A stretch of DNA of 64,000 nucleotides, taken from Euclidia mi (taxonomy: Eukaryota; Arthropoda; Insecta; Lepidoptera; Erebidae). The position numbers and the translations under genes are program-made. Positions 54,672 through 64,000 of this stretch are shown here, piece after piece. The DNA lies in the NCBI GenBank assembly GCA_944739405.2, contig OX123193.2:21193516-21257515 (forward strand), written 5' to 3'. Below the pieces are notes generated by a model. That model saw nothing but the letters and a program-made list of their open reading frames with translations, made no database searches and was not told where the DNA came from. The stretch's first letter is position 1; the number at the start of each line of letters is the position of its first letter.

Positions 54672-57600
54672 TGGCGACAAATGATTGCCTCAGTACCGGT
54701 CGCCTATTCATCACTGACTGTCGAACCAAGGTTCGATTCCTGGTCGACACAGGCAGTGACCTATGCGTATACCCCCGATCGGCTTTATCTACTCACCGTA
54801 CTAAAACGGATTTTCAATTGTGTGCCGCTAATGGAACAATTATAAATACTTACGGCTATATTAATTTAAATTTAAACATAGGATTGCGCCGTGACTTCCC
54901 CTGGCGATTTATCGTCGCAGATGTAACAAAGGCGATAATAGGCGTGGATTTTTTATGTTTTTATAATTTGACGGTCGATTGCAGGAATCAACGCCTCATC
55001 GACTGCCATACAACTGTGTCCACCCCGGCTTCACCTGCTCGTCGTTCTGATGACGTCTCTTCGGTGAAAGTAAGTCTCGGTAATTCCGCATTCACTCACA
55101 TACTACGGGAATTTCCCGACATCACTCGTCCACACGGTACACATCGCACATCAAAACACGAGACAATCCACCACATACGCACTACACCTGGGCCACCGGT
55201 AACCTGTTCACCGCGTCGTTTGGCACCGGATAAACTTAAAATCGCCAAGACTGAATTTGAGGCCATGCTACAGTGCGGCACGTGCCGTCAGTCCGAATCA
55301 GCCTGGTCTTCTCCTCTTCACTTGGCGCCTAAGAAAAACGATGGCTGGCGTCCCTGTGGTGACTACAGGATGCTGAACGCACGTACCATCCCCGACCAGT
55401 ACCCGATCAGGCACATCCATGACTTCGCCCACAGCCTATCTGGCTGTACAGTCTTCTCGCAGATAGACCTGGTGAAGGCCTATAACCAGATCCCCGTCCA
55501 TCCGGACGACATTCCGAAGACCGCTATAACGACGCCGTTCGGCCTCTTCGAATTTCCGTTCATGACGTTCGGACTTCGAAATGCCGGTCAAACGTTCCAG
55601 CGCTTCGTGGATGAGATGCTCAGGAGTCTGGACTTCACTTACGCGTACCTTGACGATTTCCTCGTGTTTTCAAAAGACCATGCTACGCATGAGGTGCACC
55701 TGCGTCAGCTATTCACCAGACTCCAAGAGTACGGTATGGTGATCAACACTAGTAAGTGTATTTTTGGAGTGTCGCAGGTAAACTTTTTGGGGTACCATAT
55801 TTCATCCAAGGGTACGAGGCCGTTGCCATCCAAGGTCGAAGCTGTGCAGAATTTCCCTACCCCCAAGACTGTTAGAGAACTGCGCAGATTCCTTGGCATG
55901 GTAAACTTTTACAGGAGGTTCACACCTGGGGCCGCCGCTTTTCAAGCGCCTTTGAACGCTTTACTTGCAGGGTCCGTTAAGGGTTCTCACCCTGTCAATT
56001 TTTCAGCGGAGGAGTTGGAGGCGTTCCAAAACTGCAAGAGAAGTCTTTGCCAAGCAGCACTTTTAGCTCATCCTGATTGCAACGCTAAGATGGCGTTGGT
56101 CACGGATGCGTCAGACAAGGCCATCGGCGCAGTTCTGCAGCAGCTTAATGATGGAGCTTGGGAGCCTCTAGCCTTCTTCTCGCGCAAGTTGAGCCCGGCA
56201 CAGGTTAAGTACTCTCCTTACGACCGTGAGTTGCTCGCCATTTACGAGAGTGTTAAGTACTTCAGGCACATGTTGGAGGCGCGTGACTTCGTTATTTACA
56301 CGGACCACAAGCCCCTCACATTCGCCTATCACTCTCGTAAAGAGAATTGTTCTCCCCGACAGTTCCGTCACTTGGACTTTATATCGCAATTTACCACTGA
56401 CATTCGTCATATCTCTGGGAAAGACAACGTCGTGGCTGACACTCTCTCACGCGTGGAGGAGATTACTCAGCCTGTGCACCCGGAAAGAATCGCAGAAGCT
56501 CAGCAAAACGACACCGAGCTAAAGCAACTGATTGCTGGCGACACCTCACTGAACCTCAAACAGGTAAGTATTCCCGGGTCACGCAGTCAACTTTTCTGCG
56601 ATTTTAGCGGACCTACTCCAAGACCTTTTGTACCCAAGGAACTGCGTAGGGCCGTATTCTCTAGTCTGCATTCGTTGAGCCACCCAGGGACCAAGGCTTC
56701 AGCAAAACTGGTTGCGGATCGTTATGTATGGCCTGGAGTTAGAAAAGACTGCCGTGATTGGGTCCGTTCATGCTTGGACTGTCAGCGTTCCAAGATCACG
56801 CGGCACGTCTTTAGTCCCGTAGGTACGTTTAAGCTACCGCAATCAAGGTTTGCATTCGTCCATATCGACCTTGTTGGACCTTTGCCACTGTGCCAGGGCT
56901 ACCGATACTGCCTCACCGCCGTCGATCGTTTCTCGCGATGGCCTGAGGCTATCCCATTGGCTGACATAACGGCTGAAACAGTCGCAAAGGCCTTACTCAG
57001 TGGGTGGATTGCTCGTTTCGGCTGTCCTACCAATATCATTACTGATAGAGGTAGACAGTTCGAATCAGCACTCTTTAAATGCTTGTCCGAGACCGTGGGC
57101 TTCGAACATCGCCGGACCACAGCTTACCATCCTGCCTGTAACGGACTGGTGGAGAGGTTCCACCGTCAACTGAAGGCCGCAATAACTTGCCATGCTACTG
57201 CTAACTGGGTGGAGTCCCTTCCACTCGTCCTACTTGGCATTCGCAGCGCTTTCAAGGAGGATTTGAAAGCATCGTCGGCCGAATTAGTCTATGGCCAACC
57301 TCTCAGGCTCCCTGGTGAGTTTTTCAGCTCAGAGTCCGACGAGACGACGGACATGACCGACTACTTGTCTCGCCTGCGCAGTTTTGTTCGGCGTCTGCAG
57401 CCGTCACCCGGGTCTCGTCATAAGTGTGAGACCAAGGCATTTATTTTTAAGGACCTGTCAAAGTCGACACACGTCTTTCTGCGAGATGATACTACGGGTC
57501 GTTCCTTAAAAGTCGCATACTCTGGTCCTCATGAAGTCATATCTCGTGGTGATAAGTTTTTTAAAATATCGGTAAATGGTAAACAAGTTACAGTATCGAT

Positions 57601-57808
57601 AGACCGTCTCAAACCGGCCTTCATACTGCGTGACCCAGACAATAACTCACACCAACCACCCAACATATCACACTCACCACCCAACACAAACACTCACCCA
57701 AACACCCCAATCGCGGAAAACCGGGACGTACTTCGTGCTGACGATGGCGTCGTCAAAACGACGCGGTCAGGACGTCGCGTTAGATTTCCCGACTATTATC
57801 GCCCTTGA
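54617..57808 (+). CDS. pol of the CsRn1-type element (unit B)
   Basis: 1,063 codons, identical translation to 34369-37560. One silent difference was noticed (57586 A, against G at 37338). Protease, reverse transcriptase, RNase H and integrase residues are all present. Confidence 0.9.
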   Translation: MCKTLRLSSRGKRKGQSVMATNDCLSTGRLFITDCRTKVRFLVDTGSDLCVYPRSALSTHRTKTDFQLCAANGTIINTYGYINLNLNIGLRRDFPWRFIVADVTKAIIGVDFLCFYNLTVDCRNQRLIDCHTTVSTPASPARRSDDVSSVKVSLGNSAFTHILREFPDITRPHGTHRTSKHETIHHIRTTPGPPVTCSPRRLAPDKLKIAKTEFEAMLQCGTCRQSESAWSSPLHLAPKKNDGWRPCGDYRMLNARTIPDQYPIRHIHDFAHSLSGCTVFSQIDLVKAYNQIPVHPDDIPKTAITTPFGLFEFPFMTFGLRNAGQTFQRFVDEMLRSLDFTYAYLDDFLVFSKDHATHEVHLRQLFTRLQEYGMVINTSKCIFGVSQVNFLGYHISSKGTRPLPSKVEAVQNFPTPKTVRELRRFLGMVNFYRRFTPGAAAFQAPLNALLAGSVKGSHPVNFSAEELEAFQNCKRSLCQAALLAHPDCNAKMALVTDASDKAIGAVLQQLNDGAWEPLAFFSRKLSPAQVKYSPYDRELLAIYESVKYFRHMLEARDFVIYTDHKPLTFAYHSRKENCSPRQFRHLDFISQFTTDIRHISGKDNVVADTLSRVEEITQPVHPERIAEAQQNDTELKQLIAGDTSLNLKQVSIPGSRSQLFCDFSGPTPRPFVPKELRRAVFSSLHSLSHPGTKASAKLVADRYVWPGVRKDCRDWVRSCLDCQRSKITRHVFSPVGTFKLPQSRFAFVHIDLVGPLPLCQGYRYCLTAVDRFSRWPEAIPLADITAETVAKALLSGWIARFGCPTNIITDRGRQFESALFKCLSETVGFEHRRTTAYHPACNGLVERFHRQLKAAITCHATANWVESLPLVLLGIRSAFKEDLKASSAELVYGQPLRLPGEFFSSESDETTDMTDYLSRLRSFVRRLQPSPGSRHKCETKAFIFKDLSKSTHVFLRDDTTGRSLKVAYSGPHEVISRGDKFFKISVNGKQVTVSIDRLKPAFILRDPDNNSHQPPNISHSPPNTNTHPNTPIAENRDVLRADDGVVKTTRSGRRVRFPDYYRP

Positions 57809-58399
57809 CGGTCTCTGGAGGGGGGTGATGTAGTGACATCATAATTATTGTTAAATTTACATATCATATTTTTATAGTTAATTTAGTACTCTAAAAATAT
57901 TAATCTTTGATTAGCATAAAAAAATAATTGTAATTTTAATCAACCTAATAATTCAACATACACGCAAACAATGTACAACGATTTTATATAGATAAAATAT
58001 TACTAGATGGGACAGCGAGGCGGTGACGTCGGGGCGGCCGTGTGTCGCGGCTCGCGTCGCAGGTAGCTCGCGCGAGCGAGAGAGCACTATCGGTTGACCG
58101 CTCACACGGTCGGTGCGCCCGCGTCGCCTGCCTATCAACAGTATATGATTTGTCTTGACGCGAACCGCCTTATATTTAAATCTTATTGGTACTTGTGAAT
58201 AATTGTCATCGCTTCCGCGCGTACGAAATTCTTGTGCTTATTCTAAAAACTTTCTTCTCGCTATCTTTCACTCCTTCTGCTTGTGTGTGTGCCTATAAAC
58301 TGTACCTGTGAACTTTTCCACCTCTTAATAAACTTTCATACTTCGTTTCTTCAATCTATGACTTTTACTTCGCACTACACACTCTTCTACAACCCTACA

Positions 58400-58740
58400 A
58401 CTTTCTTCAGGCGGCCAAAGAAACGTGCCTGCAACGCTTGTTTCATGCCAGCGTCATCAATGCCTAATGCCTGCGACATACCCAGATATTTGTAGGTTTC
58501 CGTTGCAGAGAGAGATCTAAGTTGTGTGAAATCTGAGAGCTCTATACTATCAGATTCCACACTCCTGCCTCGCTTTACATGCATGACCGCACATTTATCC
58601 ACACCGAACTCCATCTTAATTGAATTACTAAAGCTTTCAGTTATCTTTAGTAACTCGGTTAATTGGAGGTCAGTGGGGGCAAATAGTTTGAGGTCATCCA
58701 TGAAAAGGAGGTGAGAAATAACTTGACCTCTATTCTGCAA
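58400..58740 (-). pseudogene. R4/Dong-like copy 2, 5' part (unit B)
   Basis: Repeats 38152-38492, with the FMDD box and the same abrupt 5' end. Confidence 0.75.
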
Positions 58741-58754
58741 CCGAATTATTAATC

Positions 58755-58775
58755 TTATTATTATTATTATTATTA
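58755..58775. repeat. (TTA)7 microsatellite (unit B)
   Basis: Same length as in unit A (38507-38527). An unchanged microsatellite length supports a very recent duplication. Confidence 0.8.
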
Positions 58776-60426
58776 CTCTTTATTTATTTTCATTCTCATT
58801 GATCTTATTTTATATAATTAAATCACTTAACAAAAAAAAAATAACTATATAAAACAGGACCACGGAGACCCACCGGCATCGGGCACAGGGACCAAGCTAC
58901 CGGTGGTTAGGGCTCCAGAGAGAGGAACCTCCGAACGATGCGTGTCGTGTCCAGCAAAACTGCCTTCTGTATAGAGGACTTGATCCAGCCGTCTAACGAG
59001 AGCCTCTTGAGGTGGTGGTCGAGGCTCTTGGCAATAAGACCATTTACGGTTACGACTATCGGTACAATGATCGCCGAGTCAACATCCCACATGTCGACAA
59101 TCTCGTGAGCCAGGTCCAAATACTTAATTTGTTTATCTTTTTCGGCTTTCACGAGATTCTCGTCATGGGGTATGGTGACGTCGATGATCATTGCAAGGCG
59201 CTCTAATCGGTCTATCACCACTATGTCCGGCTGTTAGCCGCAATAGTTCTGTCAGTAATGATAGACCGATCCCAGTACAGAGTAGCACGACCATTTTCAA
59301 GAACTGGGTCGGGCACATACCTGTAGTACGGTACTTCGGAGTCGACAAGTTGGTACTTTAAGGCAAGTTGCTGATGGACAATCCTGGCTACTTGGTTGTG
59401 TCTATGCAAATATTCGCCGTTGGCAAGACGAGAACAACCGGATACTATATGTCTGAGCGATTCACCAGGCTGGTGACATGCCCGACATATGTCGACCGTC
59501 CCATCCCTCAGAATATACTTCCGGTAGTTCTTCGTCATGATAACTTCGTCCATAATTGCAAATACAAAACCTTCTGTTTCGGCGAAAAGATCGCCGAAAC
59601 GCAGCCAGGACACCGAAGCTGGAAAATCTACATCGGGCCCATGCAAGGCCCGGTAAAATCGTCCATGCAGCTCTTTGCCCCTCCATACCTCCCTGCGCTC
59701 CTCTACACCAAGTACGGCAGGTTTGCGCCAGTTCTCTTTGGCCAGACCCAGCGGGGTAAGTTCGTTGTCCACAGCAACCACATCTCGGTGCACACCCGCG
59801 GCAGTGTGGAGAAAGTATTCTCTGAGATTGCACACCTCGCGATTGTGGAGGGTCTTGGCACTTAAGAAGCCCCGACCCCCGCACTTCCGCGGGATGTACA
59901 ATCTCATCACTGACGAACGCGGGTGATGCATCCGGTATGTGGTGAGTAGACAACGAACTTTCCTATCCAAGGCGTCCAATTCCGTGTGAGTCCATCTGAG
60001 TATGCCGAAGGAGTACATTAAGACCGGCATGGCCCAACCGTTACAGGCACGCACCTTATTTCCGCCCGAAAGAAAGCTTTTTAAAACTTTCTTCAGGCGG
60101 CCAAAGAAACGCGCCTGCAACGACTGTTTCATGCCAGCCTCATCAATGCATTATGCCTGCGACATACCCAGATATTTATAGGTTTCGGTTGCAGAGAGTG
60201 ATCTAAGTTGTGTGAAATCTGAAAGTTCTATACCATCATATTCCACACTCCTGCCTCGCCTTACATGCATGACCGCACATTTATCCACACCGAACCCCAT
60301 CTTAACTGAATTACTAAAGCTTTCAGTTATCTTTAGTAACTCAGTTAATTGGGGGTCAGTGGAGGCAAATATTTTGAGGTCATCCATGAAAAGGAGGTGG
60401 GAAATAACTTGACCTCTACTCTGCAA
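58776..60426 (-). pseudogene. R4/Dong-like copy 1 (unit B)
   Basis: Repeats 38528-40178, with the same nonsense codon and the same one-base deletion before the endonuclease motif (near 59231). Frames: 60426-60151, 60132-59221, 59221-58907. Confidence 0.75.
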
Positions 60427-61799
60427 TCAGAGCGGTTAAAGGTGAGCTAAAGGTGTAAAAGACATATTCTGACAAATCTAAATAATTAAACGACGGTCTC
60501 ATTAAATACGCAAATGGTTCTGCTTACGTAAGTACGCTTAAACGTAAATGAAAAAGGTAAATAATGAGTAAAGGTAACCAGATCGTTCATTCCAGCGTTT
60601 ATTTACACTTGCCGACCATGAACGATTGAACGTAGCTTTTTCGACAATAAAAGCATCTAAATTACATCACTGATATTTTATATCAGCTGTTGGTAATGTG
60701 TTAGGTGTGGATAATTAAATAAATTTACATTAATAAATGTTTTTAGTTTCAGAATAATAGCTTTCATCTTTATCTATAACAAAACAATTGGTTTTCTCTT
60801 TAGGGACCGCTTTCAAAGGCGACATCGACACAAAGATAAAGAATATAAAATATTCTATTTTATATTTCAATTTCATTTTACGAATCCTTTGTCACTAATT
60901 AAATATTATAAATTATAATAAATATAAACTTTCATTTGCATCTGTTGGTATGAACAATTATTTTCAAAGAGCAAATATACGTATTATTTAACAAGCGTGA
61001 CATTTTACCAGCATATTTAAGATATTCTGCTTGTAAATACTTAACTAAAATTTTAAATATTAATTATAATTTTCAAACATTTTGTGTCTTCAATTTAATG
61101 TTGCGTTCAATACAAAAAAGTCTGAAAGTTTATATACTTGCTAACTGACACTCGCTGTTTCACCAGCGTTATGTTTTGTAATTGAACAACATCAGCATAA
61201 GCATTACGTGCGTTTTTGCGGCAATGACGATATGACGAGAGATTAGAACACAAATGCAGATTTTAGCTTGATCCACTCATTTTTTATCACTTCATTCTAT
61301 AACTTGCGGTAATTAATTAACATCAAATACATACCTGTTTTAAGAACACAAAAATACCGCCGTCGCAGAGCTAGGGAAATTAAAGTAGGTACTTACATTC
61401 TGGCTCTCCAAAGAACTCCCATGCTCTTACTGAGAAAAATGGCGATTTTATTTTAAGCACCGGTTATAAGCTATGCTAAAAAACTCGAGACAAGCATGAA
61501 AACATATCACATCAAATTCAATCATGTACAATATTAAAATAATTTAAAAGCAGCTTTATTGAACGTGCGACTAGTATTTGAAATACAATATAGAGTTATA
61601 TTAACAAACCAAACTGCCGTTTACATATTTATTTTGTAGATATCCCAAATTCAATCCAAAAGTTATTTTCAATACTCAGAATTTAATAATTATGTCATGC
61701 ATGGAACATGGCAGATTAATTTTGTGTATTGGAGAAGTTCATTGAAATTGGAGGTGCCTGAACTAAATAAGTTGGAATTTCATGCAGTAACATGAGATA

Positions 61800-62690
61800 T
61801 TGATGACTTTAAAAAAGTCTATTACGGAGACTATACAAGAAACTTGCTCAAAACCTGCAGCCCAAAATATTTCCTTTGCCGATATTGTTAAGACCAATAA
61901 ATTTAGTCACCTGCGACCTTCTAATCTAAGTTCGATCGCAATATATCCTAACGACAAGGAAAAATCTAGCGACGACACCAAAACACTCGTCCAAAAGATA
62001 ATATGTCCAGAGCAAATGAAACTGCACGTGAGGGGATTGCAGAAGACCAGGAACGGAGGTATTATTATCAGCACCGAGTCAAAGGATGACATTGAAAAAC
62101 TTCGGCGTTCAACACAATTGAGTAGTTCGGGATTGAAGGTAGAAGACCCCCACAAAAGAAGACCTAGGATAACAGTTGTTGGTGTACCTACGGCCCTTCG
62201 TGACCAAGATGTCTATGACTGCATTTACGAACAGAACCTGACCGATAAGATACCTAATTTGTCACGTGAGTCCTTCTTGTCTAGCATTAAGTTGAGCCAC
62301 AAATCAGGTAAAAGAGATGCATCAACATGTAACTTTATTATAGAAGTACCTGCCAACATTAGGAAAGTCCTCATTAACCAGGCTAGAGCCTTTATCAACT
62401 GGACGTCCTGCCCCGTTCGCGACTTTACCCTTGTGACCAGGTGCTTCAAATGCCAACAGTACGGACTTGCGGCGAAGACTTGCCGCGAGACCAATCAGAC
62501 GTGTGGACATTGCGGTGAACTCGGACATGAAACAAAGGATTGCAACAAGAAAGACAAGACGCCGAAATGTGCAACATCCTTGCGTTTTAAAAATCCAAGT
62601 AACCACAAAACTGGTGACCTCGAATGCTCAGCGAAGAAAATTTCAGAATTGAGGTATATCAATTCCATAGATTATAATGAGGGCGCCTAA
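61800..62690 (+). CDS. LINE ORF1, copy C
   Basis: Third copy with the same translation as 27507-28397, including the altered first zinc knuckle. Confidence 0.8.
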   Translation: MMTLKKSITETIQETCSKPAAQNISFADIVKTNKFSHLRPSNLSSIAIYPNDKEKSSDDTKTLVQKIICPEQMKLHVRGLQKTRNGGIIISTESKDDIEKLRRSTQLSSSGLKVEDPHKRRPRITVVGVPTALRDQDVYDCIYEQNLTDKIPNLSRESFLSSIKLSHKSGKRDASTCNFIIEVPANIRKVLINQARAFINWTSCPVRDFTLVTRCFKCQQYGLAAKTCRETNQTCGHCGELGHETKDCNKKDKTPKCATSLRFKNPSNHKTGDLECSAKKISELRYINSIDYNEGA

Positions 62691-62768
62691 GAGCGTCGCC
62701 TATTATCATATTAGTCTTGAGCTAGCTTGTAAGCGTCTATAAGTTTCTTTTTAGTTTCGTTATAATAT

Positions 62769-63113
62769 ATGGCTAATCACTTAATTAAAGATCTAGATGA
62801 TAGTTTAGTTTACGTGTCTAAAATAAGCGATACTGAAAATTGTAGACATTATCTTTCCGATTTCAACAACCCACTATCCATACTAACTCAAAACATCCGC
62901 AGTATATATAAAAACATAGATAGTCTAGGCGTTTTCTTACAAAGGCTTGATACCGAGTGTGATATTGTCCTCACGGAAAGCTGGCTTTCAAACAGAAATA
63001 AGAACATACCGACATTACCAGGGTACAATAGTTTCTACGCAAAGTTATCTTTAAACCAGTACGATGGCATAGTGGTATACACAAAAATAGCTTTACACCT
63101 TACTGTCGAAGAG
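62769..63113 (+). pseudogene. LINE ORF2 start, copy C, cut by insertion
   Basis: Identical to 42521-42865; endonuclease N-terminus only. Confidence 0.85.
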
Positions 63114-64000
63114 TGTAGTGTGTAATTGATGTAATGTACCTATGTTATACTTGTGTATGTGTATGTAATCAACATGTCTATTTGATCATGTGTAATCCTA
63201 AAATATAGAGAGTATTATTAGAGCAGTCAGTGGTATCATTTCTCTCCCAAATACCTTCGCCTTTACATGGCGACCCTGCCTACGGGCGTTCGCGCGCGCA
63301 TCAGATCTCGTTACTTGCGTTACCGACACCTCTATGCCATATAAGGCTCGTGCTTCAAACAATCGGACTTTGGTGAGCAAGTTTAAAGATGTTTAAATTA
63401 TTAGTAGTAATTACGCTCGCTATTACGATACGTCGTGTTCGTTTCTCTGTGCAAAAATACTACAGTTTCGAACTAAACAATGGGTGCCAAGCAAACTAAA
63501 GAGGAGACCTTAGTGGTGCAAAACATAGTTGGCGGTTCCAACAACTTACATCTAGAGGAGGTAAAATTCCATGTTTCTACAATCACTATACTGCTAGCTA
63601 TAGTGGTGCTGGTGCTGGGAATCGGCGTTTTATACTATATTCTGCAGTTGTACCGGCGTTGTCATGTACGCTGGATAAGCCAGGAAATATACAGGCGTTC
63701 AATATCTCGGAGATCGAGTTCGAGGCGGACTGGCCATTCTCCTGAAAAAGGATTACATGGGCGACCCAAGGTTGAGATGGTATGAAAACAAAGATAGCGG
63801 TTCACTACGTACCTACATCGGCTCTCGGCTACAATCTATGATCCCTAGTATGTTAAAAGTGTCAAAAGTGTTAAAAGTGAATATCTAAGTGACGAGTGAA
63901 ATTTGGTTAAATGTGTAAATAACAAAAAAAAAATTTTTAATCGTTCGGCTTAATCTTAAATAAAACGTAACCGCGAAGTGTAAACCGTTAAATATTACAA
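63114..64000 (+). mobile_element. second Ty3/gypsy element, unit C, 5' end (runs off window)
   Basis: 5' LTR 63114-63267, primer-binding site at 63268-63280, leader ORF and part of the following leader. It matches 42866-43752 throughout. gag begins beyond the window. Confidence 0.85.
63480..63785 (+). CDS. small leader ORF, unit C copy
   Basis: 101 codons identical to 43232-43537: MGAKQT start, membrane segment at about residues 34-58, basic tail. Confidence 0.6.
   Translation: MGAKQTKEETLVVQNIVGGSNNLHLEEVKFHVSTITILLAIVVLVLGIGVLYYILQLYRRCHVRWISQEIYRRSISRRSSSRRTGHSPEKGLHGRPKVEMV

Larger units (their letters stand above)
53241..58399 (+). mobile_element. CsRn1/Kabuki-type Ty3/gypsy element, complete (unit B)
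   Basis: Same structure as in unit A: LTRs 53241-53811 and 57829-58399, ACTT at 53237-53240 and 58400-58403, primer-binding site at 53813. The shared target duplication and the shared LTR difference show that this is a duplicate of the unit A insertion and not an independent one. Confidence 0.9.
40179..60426. repeat. tandem array unit B (20,248 bp)
   Basis: Same order as unit A plus the 6,208-bp Ty3/gypsy insertion replacing 5 bp of LINE sequence; 6,208 minus 5 equals the 6,203-bp difference in period. It joins unit A directly at 40178/40179, where an R4/Dong-like 5' end meets the LINE-side sequence. Confidence 0.9.
60427..63113 (+). mobile_element. LINE copy C, 5' part
   Basis: Repeats 40179-42865, again ending at the start of the second Ty3/gypsy element. 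Confidence 0.85.
60427..64000. repeat. tandem array unit C (partial, runs off window)
   Basis: Identical in layout to 40179-43752 and almost identical in sequence. It already includes the start of the second Ty3/gypsy element, so it is a copy of a B-type unit. One difference from B: TATTTTATATCAG here, TATTTCATATCAG in B near 40427. Confidence 0.9.

Overview
The window looks like heterochromatin-type or transposon-rich DNA of an insect, most likely a moth or butterfly. It is AT-rich, has no recognisable host gene, and is packed with repeat families I associate with Lepidoptera: RTE-type LINE tails, R4/Dong-like LINEs, a CsRn1/Kabuki-type Ty3/gypsy element, and a repeat with a GGGTTCCGTAC terminus. 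The order-level placement is inference from repeat families; no marker gene proves it.

Left part (1-26133): an old, degraded mosaic. It holds antisense LINE fragments (135-805, 2907-3350), a 2.5-kb antisense LINE (5945-8500), at least five short solo LINE 3' tails, a degenerate initiator-tRNA-like sequence (1016-1097), several MITE-like inverted repeats (15304-15459, 16138-16276), a short OTU-protease remnant (9705-9842), a possible core promoter (17599-17635), and a 4.5-kb non-coding LTR element on the minus strand (19702-24205) with tRNA-Lys-type primer site, TAGG target duplication and apparent splice sites. Long stretches between these hold nothing I can name.

Right part (26134-64000): a nearly identical tandem array. 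Unit A is 26134-40178 (14,045 bp), unit B is 40179-60426 (20,248 bp), and unit C starts at 60427 and runs off the window. Each unit holds an APE-type LINE (+ strand), an R4/Dong-like LINE (- strand) split by a complete CsRn1-type Ty3/gypsy element (+ strand, 5,159 bp, ACTT target duplication), a (TTA)n tract, and a second R4/Dong-like fragment. Units B and C also carry a second Ty3/gypsy element (6,208 bp in B) inserted in the LINE endonuclease region; this insertion fully accounts for the difference in unit length.

How they work together: nothing here forms a host pathway. The CsRn1-type element has intact gag and pol frames and LTRs with a single noted difference, so it is young. The second Ty3/gypsy element is also young by its LTRs, but its gag and pol frames are broken or shifted; its leader encodes a 101-residue protein with a myristoylation-like start and one membrane segment. 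The LINEs are dead (stops and frameshifts). The order of events can be read from the nesting: R4/Dong copies and the LINE first, then the CsRn1-type insertion, then tandem duplication, then the second Ty3/gypsy insertion and a further duplication. An assembly artefact could also produce the tandem pattern.
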